From DASVTU01 sp036387415 (GTDB taxonomy: Bacteria; Acidobacteriota; Blastocatellia; Pyrinomonadales; Pyrinomonadaceae): DNA of 55,612 nt. The position numbers and the translations under genes were made by a program. Location of the stretch: contig DASVTU010000037.1 in the NCBI GenBank assembly GCA_036387415.1, positions 1 to 55,612 of the forward strand, given 5' to 3'. Positions 51,707 to 55,612 of the stretch are shown in pieces. Within the stretch, counting starts at the first letter, position 1. Each line of letters begins with the position of its first letter. Under the pieces are notes generated by a model that did not search any database, was not told the origin of the DNA, and saw nothing but the letters and a program-made list of their open reading frames with translations.

Positions 51707-53656
51707 GTGTTAAGAGCAATTCAGATGAGACGTTTCTGCATCATGTCGGTCGTCGTTGGCCTGCTCCTGCTGTGTGCATCGGTGCGGGCGTCAGCGCAGA
51801 CGTCGGCGCAGGGCGCGGACAACGTGAGGGCGCGTTATACCAAATATGAGTACATGATTCCGATGCGCGACGGCGCGCGGCTGTTCTCGTCGGTCTATGT
51901 GCCGAAAGACACGTCGCAGCGTTATCCGTTCATCATCACGCGAAGCCCTTACAACGTCTCGCCCTACGGTGTGGACAACTACCGCTCGTCGCTCGGCCCG
52001 TCGGAGCATTTCGAGAAGGAGGGTTTTATCTTCGTCTATCAGGATGCGCGCGGGCGATATATGTCGGAAGGCGAGTTCGCGCAGGTGCGCCCGCACGTCC
52101 CAGACAAACGCAGCCCCAAAGACATAGACGAGAGCACGGACACTTACGACACCATCGAATGGCTACTCAAAAACATTCCCAACCACAACGGCAGAGTCGG
52201 GATGGTGGGCATTTCGCAACCGGGCTTCCACGTCGCCGCAAGCATCATTGACTCGCATCCCGCGCTCAAAGCCGCCTCGCCGCAGGCTCCCACCGCAGAC
52301 TATTTTCTCGGAGACGACGTTTATCACAACGGCGCGTTCATGCTCGCCGCCAACTTCGGATTCTATGCCTCCTTCGTCCCGCGACGCGGCGACCCGCAAC
52401 CTCCCAAACAACGCGTCCAATTCGACCCCGGCACGCCCGACGCCTATGATTTTCTCTTGAACGTCGGGCCGCTCGCCGAAGTCAACCGGAAGCTATTCGG
52501 CGGCGAGGCGACCTACTGGCAGGAGATTATCGACCACACGACCTACGACGATTTCTGGAAACGACGTTCGGTGTGGAAATTCATGGATAACGTGAAAACG
52601 GCTGTTCTCAATGTCGGCGGATGGTTCGACGCTGAAGACCCCGTCGGCCCTTTTCTCGTCTATCACGCGGTAGAGCGAAAGAATCCGGGCACGTCAAACT
52701 TGCTGGTGATGGGGCCGTGGTCACATGGCGGTTGGGCGCGCGGTACGGGCGACAAACTCGGCAACGTCGGCTTCGCCATCAAGTCAGCGGAATTTTTTCG
52801 AGAGCAGATTCAGTTCCCTTTCTTCATGCACTATCTGAAAGACAAGCCCGCTGACATGCCCGAAGCCTTCATGTTTCTCACAGGCATCAACGAATGGCGA
52901 CGCCACAACGTCTGGCCGCCGAAGGAGACCACGCCTCTCACGCTCTATTTCCAACAGGGCGAACGCCTCGGCGTCGAAGCGCCTGCGGAGACGGGTCGCA
53001 ACGCTTTCGATGCATACATCAGCGACCCGAATCGTCCCGTGCCGCATCTCGGTTACATCGTCGGCGGGTTGACCTCCGACTACATGACTGAAGACCAACG
53101 CTTCGCCGCGCAGAGGCCGGACGTGCTCGTTTATCAGACCGAGCCTCTGGAACAGGACGTGATAGTCGCGGGGCCGATTCGCGTCGCGTTGAACGTCTCG
53201 ACCACAGGAACGGACGCCGATTTCGTCGTCAAACTCGTTGACGTTTACCCCGGCAACTATCAGACGCCGAGGCCGCCCGAAGGTCAACCCGTTCCGCAGA
53301 ACGCGGTGCGGATGGGCGGCTATCAACAACTGGTGAGGGGTGAGCCTTTCCGTGGCAAGTTTCGCAACAGCTTCGAGCGACCCGAACCCTTCAAGCCCGG
53401 ACAACCCGCCGCCATCAATTTCGAGTTGCCCGACGCCTATCATGCCTTCCGCAAGGGACATCGCATCATGGTGCAGGTGCAGAGTTCATGGTTTCCACTG
53501 GTTGACCGCAATCCGCAGAAGTTCATGGAGATTCCGAAGGCGACCGCCGCAGATTTTCAGAAAGCGGAGCAACGTGTCTATCGCTCACGCGGCCTTCAAT
53601 CTTCTGTCACTCTCTCTATCGAAGGAAACGCCCCGCTACTCGCAGGCAGCAAGTAG
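51707..53656 (+). CDS. Secreted CocE/NonD-type alpha/beta hydrolase (X-Pro dipeptidyl-peptidase family S15)
   Basis: The start is set by GGAGGG seven bases before GTG 51707; the product has 649 residues. It opens with a signal peptide (MSVVVGLLLLCASVRASAQ). The hydrolase domain has IPMRDGARLFSSVYVP, a nucleophile elbow GMVGISQPGFH (the family usually has GISYxG, so the tyrosine is glutamine here), an Asp in GGWFDAEDP and a His in GPWSHGGW. A C-terminal jelly-roll-like domain follows, from about residue 410 (DVIVAGPIRVALNVS to KGHRIMVQVQSSWFP). Members hydrolyse Xaa-Pro peptides, glutaryl antibiotics or cocaine-like esters. The substrate here is unknown. It is exported, so it works outside the cytoplasm. 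Confidence 0.9.
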   Translation: MLRAIQMRRFCIMSVVVGLLLLCASVRASAQTSAQGADNVRARYTKYEYMIPMRDGARLFSSVYVPKDTSQRYPFIITRSPYNVSPYGVDNYRSSLGPSEHFEKEGFIFVYQDARGRYMSEGEFAQVRPHVPDKRSPKDIDESTDTYDTIEWLLKNIPNHNGRVGMVGISQPGFHVAASIIDSHPALKAASPQAPTADYFLGDDVYHNGAFMLAANFGFYASFVPRRGDPQPPKQRVQFDPGTPDAYDFLLNVGPLAEVNRKLFGGEATYWQEIIDHTTYDDFWKRRSVWKFMDNVKTAVLNVGGWFDAEDPVGPFLVYHAVERKNPGTSNLLVMGPWSHGGWARGTGDKLGNVGFAIKSAEFFREQIQFPFFMHYLKDKPADMPEAFMFLTGINEWRRHNVWPPKETTPLTLYFQQGERLGVEAPAETGRNAFDAYISDPNRPVPHLGYIVGGLTSDYMTEDQRFAAQRPDVLVYQTEPLEQDVIVAGPIRVALNVSTTGTDADFVVKLVDVYPGNYQTPRPPEGQPVPQNAVRMGGYQQLVRGEPFRGKFRNSFERPEPFKPGQPAAINFELPDAYHAFRKGHRIMVQVQSSWFPLVDRNPQKFMEIPKATAADFQKAEQRVYRSRGLQSSVTLSIEGNAPLLAGSK

Positions 53657-53682
53657 ATAGAGAATCTTTGACGAAGATGCGA

Positions 53683-53766
53683 CGCAAGTTAACGCTGACG
53701 CGAGGCGAGTTAGCGACGGCGCGAGGTGAGTTGACGCAAGTGCGACGCGGGTTGGCGACGGCGCGA
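53683..53766. repeat. Four imperfect 21-base tandem repeats
   Basis: Four units (53683-53703, 53704-53724, 53725-53745, 53746-53766) of the form SGCRRGTTRRCGNNGNCGCGA lie between the ends of two convergent genes. Each unit is seven codons long, but the plus-strand frame through them has no ribosome site, so they are probably non-coding. Confidence 0.7.
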
Positions 53767-53788
53767 CGAGAGAAGTTTCGCTGTCTTT

Positions 53789-55243
53789 TCATCTTGCCGA
53801 TTTACGCGCACGCGTCGCTTTTTTATTCTTCGCCTCAGTCTTCGGGGTCGTCTTTGCTTTAGTCCTCGCGGCGGTCTTGGCTGTTTTATCTTTCTCGGTC
53901 GCCTTTGGAGTCTGTTTCTCGGCAACCTCTCGCTTCTTGGTGTCGGGCTTGCCTGACGCAACGTTGCGAATCGATTCTTCGTCGGGAGCGCGGCGGTCGG
54001 GGAAGACGAAGACGTGATAGTGGTTTCGCAATTCACGGAGGGCTTCCACTCTGCCATCGCGCTCAAGGCGTGCGATTTCGTCCATGACAAACTGCTGTTC
54101 TTCAGCCGACATAAAACCGTAGTAGATGTCGAAGGCCAAACCCGTCGCGTGCGGCGGCAAATCGAAGGCTCCGGCGTTTGAGTTGCCCGACTCGCGCAAG
54201 CGACGTTGATATTCTTCAGGACGGATGAGCGAGGTGAGTGGCAAGAGACGGTTAAACTTGTTCTGGTAAGCCAGACCGAGTTCTTCAATCACTTCGCGAG
54301 CGGGAGCGCGGACGAAATTGAGCAGCCTGACTTTGAGTTGACGACGCGAATCGGGTTGGTTGAGTTCGTATGTCTGCCCGCCGAGATTGTTGGCGACATG
54401 CTGCAAGGCTTCATACTCGGAGAAGAGCGGCTGGTGACTCTTTTTCGCCCCGTAAAACGAATCGAGCAATTCCCTTCTGTCGTTGACGCTCTCCAACGCC
54501 GTCTCGCTCACCGCGATGCTCGCCTCCAACGCCGGACGCATTTCCGTATCTTTTTTGCCGACCTTGCCGAGTTCACGTTTCAGACCTTTGATGAGCGCAT
54601 CGAGTTGCTGGCGCGACTCCGCGAGATGCGATTGCTCTCTGTCGAATTCCTCATCATTCGCAAAGAGTGGCACGCTCTTGCCGCGTCTGGAATCGTAATG
54701 CGTTAAATCGCTGTCGGCTTCGTAGCCGACGCCGTAGAGCAGAAATCCGCGACCTAGTTGTGGCAGTTCCACAAGTTGTTCATCCCGACGAACGAGCGAA
54801 GCCAGTGCCGGAAAATCGTGCGGGATAGGCACGCTCTCGTCTCTCGCTTCGGCGATTTGCACGGCGAGGAAACGCTTCCTGTCGCGGTAATGACGGAGTT
54901 CGGTGGGGATGTCCACGACCGCCTGACGCCCCATCGGCTCGCCGCGATTTTGCTCCGCCAGCAACACGGCTTCGGCGTAAGGATTGACGGCACGCTGCTC
55001 CGTCTGCCCCGTCGAACTTGTCTCTGCGCCTTGTCTTGTTAGGTGTTGAAAACGAATGAGATTGTTTCGGTATGCGACGAAAACTGCAAAGACCAACGCC
55101 GCCAGCACACACGCCAAGAGGAGAACTTTGACAAAGCGACGCCGCGACCCTCGACGCCGTGGCGGCGGCGGCGACGGCAGCGGTGGTAAAGGGTCTTGAT
55201 TTTCTTCGGACACTTTTTCTGTCGTGAATGAGCCGTGAATCAT
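53789..55243 (-). CDS. Membrane-anchored DUF5715-like (M15-type peptidase-like) wall protein
   Basis: From ATG 55243 (GAGAGGG ten bases upstream) the protein has 484 residues. A GTG at 55294, whose GTGA overlaps the upstream stop, is in frame and would add 17. A Pro-rich head and basic stretch lead to one membrane helix (about 38-58). A long periplasmic part follows, with a coiled coil near 210-240. The catalytic-type domain (about 320-440) contains LTSLIRPEEYQRRL, PHATGLAFDIYY and NHYHVFVF: a His..Asp..His pattern like zinc-binding M15 D-Ala-peptidases. The last 50 residues are Lys/Thr-rich. Cleavage of wall peptides is likely but unproven. It is probably in one operon with the gene across the circular join. 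Confidence 0.75.
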   Translation of the reverse strand: MIHGSFTTEKVSEENQDPLPPLPSPPPPRRRGSRRRFVKVLLLACVLAALVFAVFVAYRNNLIRFQHLTRQGAETSSTGQTEQRAVNPYAEAVLLAEQNRGEPMGRQAVVDIPTELRHYRDRKRFLAVQIAEARDESVPIPHDFPALASLVRRDEQLVELPQLGRGFLLYGVGYEADSDLTHYDSRRGKSVPLFANDEEFDREQSHLAESRQQLDALIKGLKRELGKVGKKDTEMRPALEASIAVSETALESVNDRRELLDSFYGAKKSHQPLFSEYEALQHVANNLGGQTYELNQPDSRRQLKVRLLNFVRAPAREVIEELGLAYQNKFNRLLPLTSLIRPEEYQRRLRESGNSNAGAFDLPPHATGLAFDIYYGFMSAEEQQFVMDEIARLERDGRVEALRELRNHYHVFVFPDRRAPDEESIRNVASGKPDTKKREVAEKQTPKATEKDKTAKTAARTKAKTTPKTEAKNKKATRARKSAR

Positions 55244-55290
55244 GCACACGTCCCTCTCGTTTGTGTCGGCATCGGTCAGCCTCGCAGCAC

Positions 55291-55612
55291 TCACTCGCCG
55301 GGATACTCGTCCGACCCCTGCACCCAGATGAATGATTGGATGTCTATCATGTCGCGTGGTTGCAGTTCGCTAAGGTCGCTTCGTACGGTATCGGCAAATT
55401 CGAGCAGGTTCGCGTAAACATCCCACGACGGGCGCGACTGGTAGCGGAAGTCGAAGCCGTAGGCGCGCGCCGCCGTGCGCGTGACGTTGGGCTTGAGAAA
55501 GATGTGTGTTTCGGGCAGCGCGATGAAGCCGAAGACCGTGACCAGAGGCCATGTGAAGACTCGCGTCTGCTTGCGCGGCAACGCTTCGACCGTCGCGCAC
55601 CAACGCTCGAAC
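55291..55612 (-). CDS. Hypothetical protein, C-terminal part of the gene crossing the circular join
   Basis: This is the continuation of the gene that begins at 515. It contributes the end of the 231-residue product, including RDMIDIQSFIWVQG. Bases 55472-55612 duplicate 1-141, so the unique part is 55291-55471. Its TGA stop overlaps a GTG start of the wall-enzyme gene by four bases. I do not recognise the family. Confidence 0.75.
   Translation of the reverse strand, partial: FERWCATVEALPRKQTRVFTWPLVTVFGFIALPETHIFLKPNVTRTAARAYGFDFRYQSRPSWDVYANLLEFADTVRSDLSELQPRDMIDIQSFIWVQGSDEYPGE
55472..55612. repeat. Terminal direct repeat, right copy (circular join)
   Basis: Identical over its full 141 bases to 1-141. 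See the left copy for what it implies. Confidence 0.93.

Overview
The window reads as one complete circular replicon. Its first 141 bases (1-141) are identical to its last 141 (55472-55612), and one reading frame runs in phase across that join. The unit circle is therefore 55,471 bp, and it carries a ParA-type partition operon followed by a probable replication initiator. I see no phage structural genes, relaxase, conjugation genes, insertion sequences, RNA genes or CRISPR array. It is best described as a low-copy, non-mobilisable plasmid. The host is probably an acidobacterium (Blastocatellia-like) or a relative. This rests on gene style only: a winged-helix/TPR regulator, a sigma factor and anti-sigma pair of the kind common there, a WD40 protein kinase, and large secreted proteins with lamin-tail or LamG domains. 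It cannot be proved from the window.

Layout. 1-9.6 kb: a membrane HXXEE protein, then a set that looks like lipid or natural-product chemistry (methyltransferase, fatty acyl-AMP ligase, cobalamin-binding radical SAM enzyme, acyl carrier protein, MpaB/Lcp-like haem oxygenase, ABC1/UbiB-type kinase-like protein). 9.9-13.4 kb: two small basic proteins, an M50 protease homologue that has lost its zinc ligands, and a sigma/anti-sigma pair. 13.5-15.5 kb: a WD40 Ser/Thr kinase. 15.5-28.7 kb: a seven-gene co-directional run with a kinase, two membrane-anchored J-like proteins lacking HPD, a GrpE-like factor, an Hsp70 with an extra domain, a TPR-TM-OmpA protein and a ClpA-like unfoldase. This looks like a complete membrane- and wall-anchored chaperone/unfoldase machine and is the most interesting part of the window.

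28.8-31.8 kb: a winged-helix/TPR regulator and two small exported proteins. 32.1-34.3 kb: the replication/partition block, with iteron-like repeats and an AT-rich stretch inside the putative rep gene. 34.4-41.6 kb: exported proteins, including a copper amine oxidase that appears split into two genes, the catalytic half being fused to LamG. 42.3-43.7 kb: a MEDS-domain histidine kinase without a response regulator. 44.0-46.3 kb: a caspase-like protease with a SPOR domain, translationally coupled to a peptidoglycan amidase. 46.5-51.3 kb: a zinc-ribbon protein, a YcaQ-like DNA glycosylase, and a large toxin-like protein with a small acidic partner. 51.7-55.3 kb and across the join: a CocE-type hydrolase, a DUF5715-like wall enzyme and an unrecognised protein.

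Taken together the cargo concerns the cell envelope, protein quality control and possibly conflict functions. All function calls come from motif recognition by eye; no database search was run.
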